A DNA stretch of 64,000 nt. It comes from Adineta steineri. Taxonomy: Eukaryota; Rotifera; Eurotatoria; Adinetida; Adinetidae. The notes below the pieces were generated by a model that worked only from the letters and a program-made list of their open reading frames with translations, searched no databases and was not told the origin of the DNA. The stretch covers positions 286,242 to 350,241 of the forward strand of contig CAJNOI010000101.1 in assembly GCA_905250115.1 (NCBI GenBank), written 5' to 3'. The position numbers and the translations under genes were made by a program. Below, one piece after another: positions 1 through 10,570 of the stretch (the stretch's first letter is position 1; the number at the start of each line of letters is the position of its first letter).

Positions 1-528
1 TATATGTCTTTCCTTAATCTCATCGAAACCTATATAGAGTTGAATATCAATAGAAAGTCGTCCTTATAATCAAAACAATAACAATTTTTTTTCCGTATTG
101 TAAGAAGAAAACAGAGATATAATAAAATTAATAGTTTGAATGAGTAGTATATATACAAATTATAAGCGAAAAGAGAATTATGTAAATAAGATTGTATCGA
201 AAAAAAAATCATTTGTTTATTTTGATTTATAGTCTATGCGAAGAAAAAAAAAACATTTTTTATCTTTATTAATCGCTTCTTCTTTTTATTATAGAGTGGT
301 TGAAGGATATCGAGATATAAACAATGATGCTGCTAATCAATCAACTAGTCCAGATGATTCTTTTGAAAGTAATAAAACAAGTGAATAACAAAACGACAAA
401 CAAATAAACCAAAAGCAGAAAAATTCTTAATTGTTGTTCTTCTTTCTTTCGTTTTTTATTATTATTATTATTGTGAAGAAAAGAAAAAAAATAGATTATA
501 TACAAATAGATTATTTTGTTTGATTTTG
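1..528. other. AT-rich intergenic sequence, no gene seen
   Basis: Only short, low-complexity reading frames rich in Ile, Phe, Tyr and Leu occur on both strands, as expected by chance in such AT-rich DNA. I see no splice-linked coding exons, RNA gene or repeat with clear ends. Confidence 0.5.
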
Positions 529-861
529 TTATACATGACATGGATCATGTCGTCTTCGTTTTGATATCTGAAAAAGACTAAAGGGTAAACAAAAAAAAAT
601 ATGCTGTTGTTGTTGGTGATTATTATTATGGATTGTTGTATCATTATCAAAATGATGTTGTCGATTGATAGCTGTACTTGCATTAGATTGTTTTGAATGA
701 TAACGATGACATTTTTTTAATGGTCGACAATATGAAGGATTTGTTAATTGTCGTTGTTTTTTACTTTTTTGTACATTTGGTGCTGCTAAGATAAAATGTG
801 ATGGTTGATTGATAATCGGAACAAATTTTGGTGTACTGCATAAATATGGTACAAATGCCAT
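529..861 (-). CDS. Small hypothetical protein, 110 aa, Gln/Asn/His-rich tail
   Basis: The frame opens at an ATG (859-861, minus) and runs 110 codons to TAA at 529-531. The N-terminal part (MAFVPYLCSTPKF...) has a balanced composition, then comes a basic stretch with several Lys/Arg/His and a low-complexity Asn/Gln/His segment. No domain, signal peptide or membrane segment is visible, and I do not recognise a family. The frame could be chance, or the first exon of a longer gene; its non-random start and length for an AT-rich region are the only support. The neighbouring DNA offers no partner gene. Confidence 0.3.
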   Translation of the reverse strand: MAFVPYLCSTPKFVPIINQPSHFILAAPNVQKSKKQRQLTNPSYCRPLKKCHRYHSKQSNASTAINRQHHFDNDTTIHNNNHQQQQHIFFCLPFSLFQISKRRRHDPCHV

Positions 862-1447
862 TTTGTTTTTTTTGATAGAATGTTTTTCTATTGATATGAA
901 CTTCTGTCTATTTATATACATCGAGATATATATATATACATTGGATATGGGTAAGAAGAAAGCATCTACTCAGCATGTGATCGGTATGCCGATATATTGT
1001 TTTATCTTTTTTTTCGGATTTATGTTATTCACATCCACCTACCGAGCTAATTGAGTTTAGTTTAAGAAATCATTCGATCAACCATGGTAATGTCAAAAGA
1101 GAAAGTAAAAGAAAAAAGTTTATTTATAGATATGTATATATATATATATTATTAAGTCAACGTTGAGTGCGAAATTCACATAGAGTTAATTATATATGCA
1201 TATTATTTAGTAGAAATAAAAAAATCGACTAAAAAAACAAAAATATATTATAAATAAATGATAAGATATGTTATATACGTGAAAAACAAGTATTAATGTA
1301 TATATATACACATCACATGGGATGGACTGACTGTAAATATCAGTAATCCTTAAGAACAACAAAAGGTAGATATGAAGAGTTGTTCCTTTTTGTTTTATTA
1401 TCACTTATATGAAATGACATTTAAGAGAAATACAAAACAAGCTTTTT

Positions 1448-1547
1448 NNNNNNNNNNNNNNNNNNNNNNNNNNNNNNNNNNNNNNNNNNNNNNNNNNNNN
1501 NNNNNNNNNNNNNNNNNNNNNNNNNNNNNNNNNNNNNNNNNNNNNNN
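1448..1547. other. Assembly gap (100 N)
   Basis: Exactly 100 N, the usual placeholder for a gap of unknown size. It removes the 3' half of the adjacent tRNA gene. Confidence 0.99.
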
Positions 1548-1598
1548 CTGTGACCTTCGCTTTACGAGAGCGACGCTCTACCACTGAGCTAAACAGGC
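1548..1598 (-). tRNA. tRNA-Thr (anticodon CGT), 3' half lost in gap
   Basis: Read on the minus strand from 1598, the sequence has a 7-nt acceptor strand (GCCTGTT), then TA, a D arm with stem GCTC/GAGC and loop AGTGGTA, and an anticodon arm with stem TCGCT/AGCGA closing the 7-nt loop CTCGTAA. Loop positions 3-5 give CGT, which reads the Thr codon ACG. The start of the variable region (AGGTC) follows. The TPsiC arm and the 3' acceptor strand would lie inside the 100-N gap, so the acceptor pairing cannot be checked. The D-arm and anticodon-arm geometry are canonical, so this looks like a functional nuclear tRNA cut only by the assembly. Confidence 0.75.
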
Positions 1599-1887
1599 AC
1601 ATTGATCAAAAGCCAAAAAAATCTTGTCACTACTTATACTCATATTCTATGTATTTACAAATTAATTTATTCGTTTTTCAATATTATTTAGTAAGTATAT
1701 CTATAAAGCTCAACACATTAAGAAAAAAATTTGAGAGAAAAGAAAAAAAATGACTACTACCCGCTATATGACCTTCTGTTTCGTAGACGTATATATACTC
1801 AACTACTCAAACAGAACGAGTAAAAGTTCGTCTGTCTATTCAAAACAGTTGTCGATAGTGTACAGTTGTGACATATCTTCAATAGAC

Positions 1888-2268
1888 ATGAAAATCATTC
1901 TAGTTCTTATTGTTATATGTCTCATTATCTTAGGTAAGATAATACTATATAAGTCAGTTTTATAAATTAATATTATTCTAGTTACTGAATCTGCTCGTCA
2001 TCGTCGACAGTATGCCGGAAACGGCTATGCTCAACAATATGGGTCAGATTATGGACTTTATGGTCCAGGTGGTCAGGGTTGGGTTACTAATAATAATAAT
2101 AATAATATGAATAATCGTTATCCCAATCCTCAAGGTTTTGGTGGAAATGGTAATTTTAATTGGAATCAAGGTAATAGACGTCCTGAATGGTACTATAATA
2201 CATCGAATACTATTCAATCTTCGATTTTCTGTTTTTTATCTACTATAATTTATATTCTTGTTATTTAA
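1888..2268 (+). CDS. Small secreted Asn/Gly/Tyr-rich protein with hydrophobic C-terminus
   Basis: Two exons, 1888-1933 and 1982-2268, join across a 48-bp GT-AG intron (GTAAGA...TTCTAG) into a 110-residue product. Residues 1-16 are a strong signal peptide (MKIILVLIVICLIILV), followed by a basic ARHRRQ stretch that resembles a furin-type cleavage site. The mature part is rich in Gly, Tyr, Asn and Gln, including six consecutive Asn codons, with repeated G-F/Y-G and Q-G-N groups. The last ~18 residues are hydrophobic after an Asn/Ser/Thr-rich spacer, as in GPI-anchor signals, so the protein may be membrane-tethered. Family not recognised. Exon joining keeps the frame and both ends have start and stop codons, so the gene model is well supported; function is not. 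Confidence 0.6.
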
Positions 2269-3911
2269 AAATAAATAAGAAATTAAAAATAGACATGTGA
2301 AAGTTGTTGTTAAGAAATGAACATTGTATTTAATTTAACACGTTGAATATTATCAATCTATTTACTTATCGATACTAATTTTCAATTATAGCATGAACAG
2401 TTATTTGTTCAATTGTCGCTCGTTTTCGATTCTTTTTACTAATTGCTTTCATTTCGTGCAACGTCTCTATTTCGTTCAATAATACTCTATAGATTGTTTG
2501 TTTTTATCCTAACAAAAGAGAATGATGTATTTAATATTGAATATTCTTCGGACGTGAGAACTTTATAATATTTAGGATTAATTCTATACACATATATAAC
2601 AAACACGATTTTATTTGCTCCATCACTTATCATGTATATGATTATTGTTTGTACGAAAACATATTTTTTAAAGTTTGCCAACTAATACAATACGCATGAA
2701 TAGAAGGTGAAGTGTCCATTAGAATAGAATGAGTAAAATGTAATGAATAATCGGAAGAATAGAAAAAAATGACTATCTCAAAGGGAAAAATTTCTGTTAT
2801 AAGATTGATAGAATTTTTGAAGTATATTATCAGAATAGTTAAAATCATCATCAAATATTTAAAAAACAAACCGACGGGTATTCATTTTTATCGTTTATTA
2901 TTTTTTTATTTTGAATTGAAATTAAAATCGAATCAAATTTAGCGAACTTCAATAACTAACTTTTATTTCGCTTCATATTTTTCAATATACATGTCTTATC
3001 ACCTTTTTAAATCATCGATCAAGTAATACCTACGGAAGACACGATTTATCATACATATACGAATATTCGTCTCAAAAACATTTATTAAATCATGAACATG
3101 ATTTCAGTCAAACATTAGCAATCATTGATGAATATTGAGGAAAATCAAAATAAAGTTATTTTTATATTAGATCGAATACTGTATCGTTGACTTTTATTAC
3201 ATCAAAGTTTGATTATCTTCCTTTTTCTATCAAATAATTCGCTAGTGGTTAATTGATCAATTTAATACACTTGCACACATTATACTCTTGAGCTTATTTT
3301 GTTTTCTTTGAACGATTTATTCAACACGCAAGTATAAAATCTGGATGAGTTATTTGTTGTAAAACAGGTGTTCTACTAGGGACTATTTATGAAAATAAAT
3401 CATTGTTAGTGAAAACATCTAGATGAGTTATTCAAATACGTATCTGTAGAAGTAAAAATAAGTTTATGTATGAAATCATATTTCTGATAAAAGTGCGTAA
3501 TTTATTATATACCAAGTACCAACTTTGATAGCCTATTTTAAAATCATATTATGGAAAATCAATCATTTCCTTGCTTTCAGATGCAATCGGTGAAAAGAGC
3601 AACATTGCTTCGGTTGAACTTTATCAATCAGAGCGTTTTTAATGCAAAAAATAATCACTAAAATAGTATTCGTAATATCATTGCACAACTAATCATCACA
3701 AACCTTCAGTCAGTAATAAACTATTTTCTTATTAACATCATCTAATGAATGTTCATAATTTAATAAACAAAAAAAAATAATACAATTCGTCGTTTAATTT
3801 TTTTTGAGAAAAACTGCATCACACTTCATGCCATTAGTAATAAATTGTGAGAAAAAAAAGAAATTTTGCATTATATAAAAAAAACAATATACTAGAAATA
3901 TACTGAATTCA
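2269..3911. other. Intergenic, no gene seen
   Basis: AT-rich sequence with chance reading frames only. It separates the convergent small secreted gene and VPS28. No repeats with clear borders were noticed. Confidence 0.5.
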
Positions 3912-4970
3912 TCAATTCGCAGACAGGAGTCGATTAAACTCAGTAAAACAAATATCAAGATCCATTTGAAATTGACGTGCTTGATCTTCAGTAATTTCTT
4001 CAGCTGCATTCATATTTGTTAATATATTTAACCTAAAAAAAAGACAATATTCATAAAATAATTAAAATCTATATTGTATTTTACCAATATGGAATCTTTT
4101 CTCGACCAATATAATTCGATGGTATTAAATTCATTCTATTAATAACATCCAATAATTCACGAACATCAGTTTGGAGCTAGAAAAAATACTTTCAAATTTT
4201 TGTTTATATTATATTGTATTATACATACCATATCATTAGCTCGAATATTCAATCTCAGTTTATCCATAAGATTAATTATAAGCTATTTATTAAGAAGAAA
4301 TTATAAGGAAGAAATTTTATAATTTAAATTTTTTTACCGCAACTGTTTCAGCAATAGCTTTGCCCATATTACCACGATCATCACGAATAGTTATAGGACG
4401 ACCTTCACGAATACGTAATAAAGCTGCTGGACAATCAAGCTATAATATATATGAATATGAATATATAATGTACGATGTAAATAATTTTACTTTATATTTA
4501 TGAGCAAACTCTTCAATTTGATTGAAATCACCTTCGATTTGACGAAATGCAGCTGAAAATTTAGCTAATAATTTTTCACAATGTTTTGTATATCTAAATA
4601 AGATTATTATTTAACAATTTCCATACACAAAAAAATACGATTGTATTATACTCGGCTGATTCGACAACATCTCTTATATAAGCTTTTTCAAGTGCTTGTA
4701 ATGTTGTTATGATCGAAAAAACATCAGCCATATTATCATATCTATATTAAAATATCTCAATAAAGAAATAGTTAATTATTTCTTAAATTTTACCTTTCAC
4801 GTTCACGTGGATTTTTCCAAAGACGAACTTCCTATTGCCAAAAGTTTGTTAAATATTAAACAGATAAATTGTTTCAGTTACTTACTTGATACATATCGGC
4901 TCCACCATGGTCTAAAATATGAAGAAATTTCAGGTTATGAACAGAAATGTTTTTTAGACTTACTTGACAT
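3912..4970 (-). CDS. VPS28: VPS28, ESCRT-I subunit
   Basis: A multi-exon minus-strand gene whose spliced product matches animal VPS28 along its whole length. It starts with a 7-nt coding exon (ATGTCAA, 4970-4964) joined to 4911-4886. Conserved blocks are E-V-R-L-W-K-N-P-R-E-R-E-R, Y-D-N-M-A-D, the L-Q-A-L-E-K-A-Y-I-R-D helix, L-D-C-P-A-A-L-L-R-I-R-E-G-R-P-I-T-I and the C-terminal M-D-K-L-R-L four-helix domain, ending F-N-R-L-L-S-A-N and TGA at 3912-3914. VPS28 bridges ESCRT-I to ESCRT-II in sorting ubiquitinated cargo into multivesicular endosomes. Introns are all short (about 50-70 bp). It lies 166 bp downstream of BRK1 on the same strand, so the two could share transcription. The tiny first exon is inferred from phase and from homology of the joined frame. 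Confidence 0.9.
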
Positions 4971-5135
4971 AACTTATGGAAAACTGGATTGTTGAATAAT
5001 ATGAGATCTACAATAAGAATAATTTTCATTTTTAATGAGTACAAAGAGAAAAAGAATGAGTTTTATATTATCGAGTTTGTTTATAACAAATATACAGAAG
5101 AAGAAAAAAAAATCTGACTACAAATAAAATGACGA

Positions 5136-5528
5136 TTAATTGAGTGTTTCGCCCTTGCTCACCTATAAGAGAAAAATTAAAAAATAACAAACAAAAAAAC
5201 GCAGATCCTTTTTCTTTACCCTAGCTTCAAGATAATCAACGTGTCGTTCAAGTGCTGTTAATTTCTCATTTAATATCGATAATCGATATCGGCATGAAGA
5301 TTCTTAAATATATCAAAATAATCAATAATTAATAAAATTCAATCTAGTTAATTACTTACCAAATTGATTGAGGAAATCAACAAGACGTTTGATAGCTGTT
5401 GTTAATAATTGAATATCATCACGACGTTGCCAATCATCTTGAATATTGCGTCGAACCTCACTTGTTTCACCATTACTACCATTTTCACTTGGTGGCGATC
5501 GTAAACTACCCATGCCATAATGAGACAT
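5136..5528 (-). CDS. BRK1: BRICK1 (HSPC300), WAVE-complex subunit
   Basis: Three exons (5528-5360, 5302 to about 5220, and about 5160-5136) encode a protein of about 92 residues. After a 25-residue Ser/Gly/Asn-rich leader, the body matches animal BRICK1: [40 protein letters not shown] and the terminal S-K-G-E-T-L. This is a single long coiled-coil helix that assembles in the SCAR/WAVE regulatory complex and controls Arp2/3-driven actin branching. The N-terminal extension is longer than the roughly 75-residue vertebrate protein. Intron phases keep the frame at both junctions (TTT G|AA TCT, and GCT AGG|GTG AGC). MOSMO starts about 240 bp away in the opposite direction; VPS28 follows downstream. 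Confidence 0.92.
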
Positions 5529-5768
5529 TATTTCAACAATTTTCTTCGATGTATGAATGATTCAGATCATCACATGTAAACTCTTATGGAAAACAAACAA
5601 CAAAATGCGAATATTTTGATAGGTGATAGATGTCACTATGATATTTTTCAATTGGATATAGACAAGAAACCAATCACAGGATCCTATTAACGCCTATATT
5701 ATTACAATTATCAAAAGCGGATTTCAGTTTTTTTCAAGGAAAACATATCAATAATATATATAATCATC

Positions 5769-6623
5769 CTGGATCGACTCATCTTACTGTCCATTATTTT
5801 ATTTGCTGCAGCCGGTCTACTTGTTCTCATTAGTATATCAAGACCACGATGGATTTTATCCGTCAATCCAGGTAAAAACATATATATTTTCGGAATGTTT
5901 ATCATGTCATTCATTTGAAGTTTCTCTTCGTAAAAGAGTATCGATTCATCTATGAGACAATATATCCACTGAAAAAATAATCTAATCATCTATTTTGTTT
6001 TTGTGAAATATGATATTCTGATAAAATATATTTGAGAGGATTATTATCAATTAAAAAACTGATTTCTATATAAAAGTTCAGATTGAAAATGTGGTATAAA
6101 TAAAACTTTTGTTTTTTTATAAATCTTAGGTGAGACATCTCTTGGTCTTATTGAGATGTGTATAACATCATCATCATCGTCAAATATCTATGAACAGAAA
6201 TGTTTTATTCCACATCATGTTCGTTCAGTATGGATAATCTCATTTGGTTTAGCTATTGGTGCTCTTGGTCTTCTTACATTAACTATTCTTCTACTTCTTG
6301 CTTCACAACACACGGAGGCAGCTACTGTTGAATATGGTCGACTTACTGGATTTGTTGCTAGTATGTATTTATTTAAATTTTCAGATAAAAAAAACATACA
6401 TAATGATTTTTTTATTATTATTTATATAGTGATATTTTTATGTCTTTCAACTGTTCTTTTTCCAATGGGTTTCGATTCTGAAATTATTGGAGGTTCACCA
6501 TTTCAATTACCAGCTGATTTTCGTATAGGATCAAGTTATGTTGCATTCGTTGGTGGAACTTGGCTAAGCGTTCTTTCAGCATTAGTTGCAGGAAAAATGT
6601 GTTTACCACGATTTGTTACCTGA
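5769..6623 (+). CDS. MOSMO: MOSMO-like four-pass membrane protein (modulator of Smoothened); start codon not AUG
   Basis: Three exons (5769-5871, 6130-6360, 6430-6623) join in frame. The product of about 175 residues aligns end to end with animal MOSMO: D-R-L-I-L-L-S-I-I-L-F in the first membrane helix, R-P-R-W-I after it, then segments ending M-I-F-L-C-L-S, L-F-P-M-G-F-D-S-E-I-I-G-G-S-P-F-Q-L-P, G-S-S-Y-V and the tail A-G-K-M-C-L-P. MOSMO acts with MEGF8 and MGRN1 to lower Smoothened levels in vertebrate Hedgehog signalling. At the position where the vertebrate protein begins with Met, this gene has CTG; no in-frame ATG lies between the upstream open frame and exon 1. Either CUG is used, or a short upstream coding exon supplies the start. 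The intron at 6361-6429 is in frame and would otherwise add 23 residues. Confidence 0.82.
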
Positions 6624-7809
6624 ATAATATTTTATATCTTCTATATGTACATAATAGATTTTCGTTTCTTTTTTAGTTTTATTTTATTTTTTGTTTTATA
6701 CTTCATGATATTTTAGTAGATGCACTATATTTGAGATGATATTTAAAGATAGTAGCACCACTTCACTGGATACATTTGCTTTATGTAACTAAGTCAATTT
6801 ATCTTTTTCTATTGATTTATGTGTATTCTAAGTTACGGTTTTTATTTGTTGTTGTTTATTTATCATAGAAACAAAGAAATTATTTAGTTTTTTTCAGTAT
6901 TTTTTGCTGTATTAATCAAAATTTAGCATTCATAGATCTTACGACTATCTGTATCATAAGGAGTTTAATTCAAGAATAAAATAATTCCAGTAGATCACCG
7001 TTTATTTTATTATATATCTTAGCATTCGAAACAATATAAAAGAGTTAATTTATATTATCAAACAAGAGAACACTCAACATGTTACCATTCTAAGAATTCA
7101 AACGGATTATTTCTAAAAATCGATAATTTAGTGTGCAATGTTTTCATCTACTAAGAAGACCAATATAGACTTTTCGACAACAAACAAATTAAGAAATAAA
7201 TATTTTACATTTATTTTATTTATATTCGTTATGAACAAGGTTATTGTTTTTTAATTATTGTGTGGTTGAAGAAATACTTTTAGGAAGCAAGACAAGTAAG
7301 ATAAGTTAAGAAATGTATATGATCACGGTGTTAATAATTATTTCAAATACCTCATCAAATCTCATCTATCGCACTTTATGCCAAATCATACATGATCCAT
7401 ATTAGAAAAGATTTTCTTGAACATGATAGAGGTCAGTATGATGTTCTTCTATAAGATATCGGCACGAACTTAATTGGATCACCATCTCACCGGTATCCAT
7501 ATGAATCATGAACACTAGATTTCGGTTCTTTCCTTTGTTTTCTAATAAAGAAAAGGTCTCCATATATATATAGTGATACTGAATTGACTCATTTTATTGT
7601 CCATTATTTTTCATTTGAAGTTTATCTGAGAATAATATATTTACTGAGAAAATACTTTAATCATCGTAGAGATAATGAATTTTTTTCTGTGGAATATAAT
7701 ATTTTGATAAAATATATTTAATAGGATTAATTAGAATATATTGAAAATATAAATCGTAGTTTCCAAATAATTGCAGTATATATAAAATAATAATTAATTT
7801 AAGATAGTC
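6624..7809. other. Intergenic; holds a decayed MOSMO exon-1 duplicate
   Basis: No coding frame is supported. The stretch from about 7520 to 7770 resembles the MOSMO exon 1/intron 1 region and is listed separately; the rest is AT-rich DNA without visible features. Confidence 0.5.
7520..7770 (+). pseudogene. Degenerate duplicate of MOSMO exon 1 / intron 1
   Basis: 7571-7610 aligns with 5761-5800 with few mismatches (CTGAATTGACTC against CTGGATCGACTC, then a shared TGTCCATTATTTT). The copy then jumps straight to sequence matching 5911 onward (TCATTTGAAG, the CACTGA.AAAATA block and the GATAAAATATATTT block). About 110 bp covering the end of exon 1 and its splice donor are missing. The coding frame has a stop, so it cannot be expressed as a MOSMO protein. 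It is a local duplication followed by deletion. Confidence 0.65.
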
Positions 7810-9488
7810 ATGTCATTTGATATAATGAAATCACGTCGAAAATTACCCGCTCCAATGCATGATCGATCATCTTACTCCATATTTTCTGTGATTAGACAAG
7901 CAATAGGAAAAGATCTGACTCGATTTTCTATACCTGTTATTTGGAGTGGTATACAATCATTTTTTAAATGTATTTTACGAATATATTTGTTTTTGTATAG
8001 AACCTCTTAGTTTTCTTCAACGTTTGGCAGAATGTTTAGAATATTCTTCATTACTTGATAGAGCTTCATTGGCGAATACATCAATCGAACGACTCCATTT
8101 AATAACAGCATTTGTTGTATCAACTCTTTCAAGTCATTTAGAACGATTGTCAAAACCATTTAATCCCCTACTTGGTGAAACATATGAATTAAAAAGTGAA
8201 GGTACTACACCATTTCATTTTATTGCTGAACAAGTTAGTCATCATCCACCTATATCTGCATTGTATGTTCGTGGACAAAATTGGACTTTAACTGCAAATG
8301 TTGAACCGAAAGTAAAATTCCAAGGAACAAATGTAGTAGCTATAGCGCAAGGTTAGTAAATATTACACGCAATTAATATTGATGATAAGATTACTAAACT
8401 ACGAAATAAATATAATCGTAATTCGCTGAGAATTTTACTTTTATCTAATTTCTATATATTTTAGGGCGATCTATACTACGAATTTACAAAAAATCTACAT
8501 TGTCGCAATCAAGTTCTCAGTTATGTACCGACGAGAATGGTGAAGTAGAAGAATATACATGGACAACACCATCTGTTGTTATTCACAATATTTTATTTGG
8601 TCGTCTTTGGTGTGAATTTCAAGGAGAAATTGATTTAAAACATGTACAATCCAATCAACATGCTGTTCTTACTATTAAATCACACTCGTGGTTTGCTTCG
8701 CAATCAACAAAAACAACTGATATGTTCAAATATAATGGATATATCTATGATGGTATTTTTCTTTCATTTTTTCTAGCATATAATTGAAGAATGTGTGTGT
8801 GTACAGATTAATATTCATTCAGTTACAATGTATTGATCATTTCCTCAAATTCATAGTAACTATTTCGAAAATATTTGACTTCGCAACGATATTTTTATTT
8901 GAAGAGAAATTATTGAATCATATTAATAATATACCGTTGCGTTTATATTTAGGAAATGATAAGATCAGTGCATTTCATGGTAATTATGGTCATTGTTATT
9001 ATGCTATCGATGATTTAAAAGATGTAGAAATAAAAACTTCATCTTGTTGTTCTGCTCATGGTAATAATTGTCTTCATCTTAGTTCAGATCCAATATTATC
9101 ACCATCATGTAATCTTATACTTACTCCATCATCTCGTCTCATTTGGCACCGATCTTTTCCATCGATGACAGATAAAGAACTAGCATTAAGGCATCAATAT
9201 TACTTTTTTACACCATTTACAATGTGTCTCAATGAACACATCTTGTTATCTCATTTACCACCAACTGATTGTCGATTTCGTAAAGATATTCGATATCTTG
9301 AACAAGGTGATTTAGAAACTGCTTCAATTGAAAAACATCGCCTCGAAGAACAACAACGAGCTGATGCAAAAAAACGTGAAAACGGATATGAACCATTATG
9401 GTTTAAGAAAGATGACCAAGGTGAATACATATATACCGGTGAATATCAACGAAGAAACTTTGATCATTGCCCAAATCTTTTCTCTTAA
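7810..9488 (+). CDS. Oxysterol-binding protein-related protein (short ORP)
   Basis: Four exons (7810-7948, 8001-8351, 8465-8752, 8953-9488) give 437 residues. The lipid-binding domain is nearly the whole protein: the F-N-P-L-L-G-E-T-Y-E motif near residue 120, the family signature E-Q-V-S-H-H-P-P-I-S-A soon after (the His pair contacts the phosphoinositide head group), W-T-T-P beta strands, and the C-terminal block R-Y-L-E-Q-G-D-L-E-T-A with W-F. No PH domain, ankyrin repeats or FFAT motif precede it, so it resembles the short ORP2/yeast Osh4-6 type that moves sterol or phosphatidylserine against PI4P at membrane contacts. All intron phases are consistent. The last intron, about 200 bp, is the only long one and contains a (GT)n run. 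Confidence 0.9.
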
Positions 9489-10570
9489 TTGTCTTCTCAT
9501 TAATAATTGCTTTTTATAGATTCAGTTACTTCTATTTCGCTGCTGTACGAGAGTGTTATTTATTATTATTTTAGCAAAATTTATTCTTTGATTTATTAGG
9601 ATCTTTTTAAAATAAATAAAAGAGAAAATATATTTTTCTTAGTCATCAAAATGAATGTCATGTAATATCTATATTCACAAAGATCTTTTTTATATGACCA
9701 TACGACATTTCTTTTATCTAAATAATGTATAAGTCGCAAATATCAATATCAGATAAGTGTGCAAATCAAATAAAAACATGTATCTATAAATTTCTTGAAA
9801 AATGGAAGATAGCGAAAGCATATGAAAATATATTGATTTTAGATGATAACTATGAATGAGACGAATTGTCATGAAGTATACATTTAGAATAGAAATTAAG
9901 TATTTTTATTACTTGTTTTTAATTATTTTCCTTAATCAACGTATCAGTTTTTTTAGAATCACTGTGAAATTAATATTTTTTCTTTTATGATTGTATATGT
10001 TCTACGTTCGATCTTTTCGTATTAATATAAAGTTGCATGAAATGATATGTTCTCGATAAAGGTACTCCTCTTAAATATTTTTGTGTGCAATTAAATATTA
10101 GATAAATTCAAGTCAACACTGATTATGAGAATAATTAAGATTTATAACAATAAATAAATATATAATACGCAAGGCCTCTCGAATTTCTGTTCAAGTGATG
10201 TGTGAAGAGAATTTTTGTAAATGCTATAATAAAACGATATTAATCCATGTTATTAATATAGAAGATTATTGTAAGTGATGATACTAATGCAGAAGATATA
10301 ATAAATGATAATATTAATGCAGAAGAATAGTTATTAATCTTGTGATTTTAACACGATAAATTTACAAAAAACTCAAGGAGGGTGGGTATGGTTGTCCCCA
10401 AGATATTGCTATAATATTGTCACATCCACATCCACACCCTCAAATAACAGCATATGTTAGAAGATTATTAATATGGTTCTTTATTATTTTGAAGAAAAAA
10501 AGATTATACTAAGAAATACAATAAACATATATATACAAGGTAAAATACAGTACATATTATTAAATTCAGT
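9489..10570. other. Intergenic between convergent genes; small palindromic G/C-rich element
   Basis: AT-rich 3' flanks of the ORP and the reductase gene, with AATAAA-type signals near 9612. Around 10377-10446 a G-rich strand (GGAGGGTGGGTATGG) is followed 40 bp later by its approximate complement (CCACATCCACACCCTC), and 10220-10330 has short repeats of a GATA.TATTAATGCAGAAGA unit. No gene seen. Confidence 0.45.

Noticed and set aside
4807-4995. 62-codon plus frame
   Set aside because: Antisense to the first exons and introns of VPS28.
5711-5989. 92-codon minus frame
   Set aside because: Antisense shadow of MOSMO exon 1 and intron 1.
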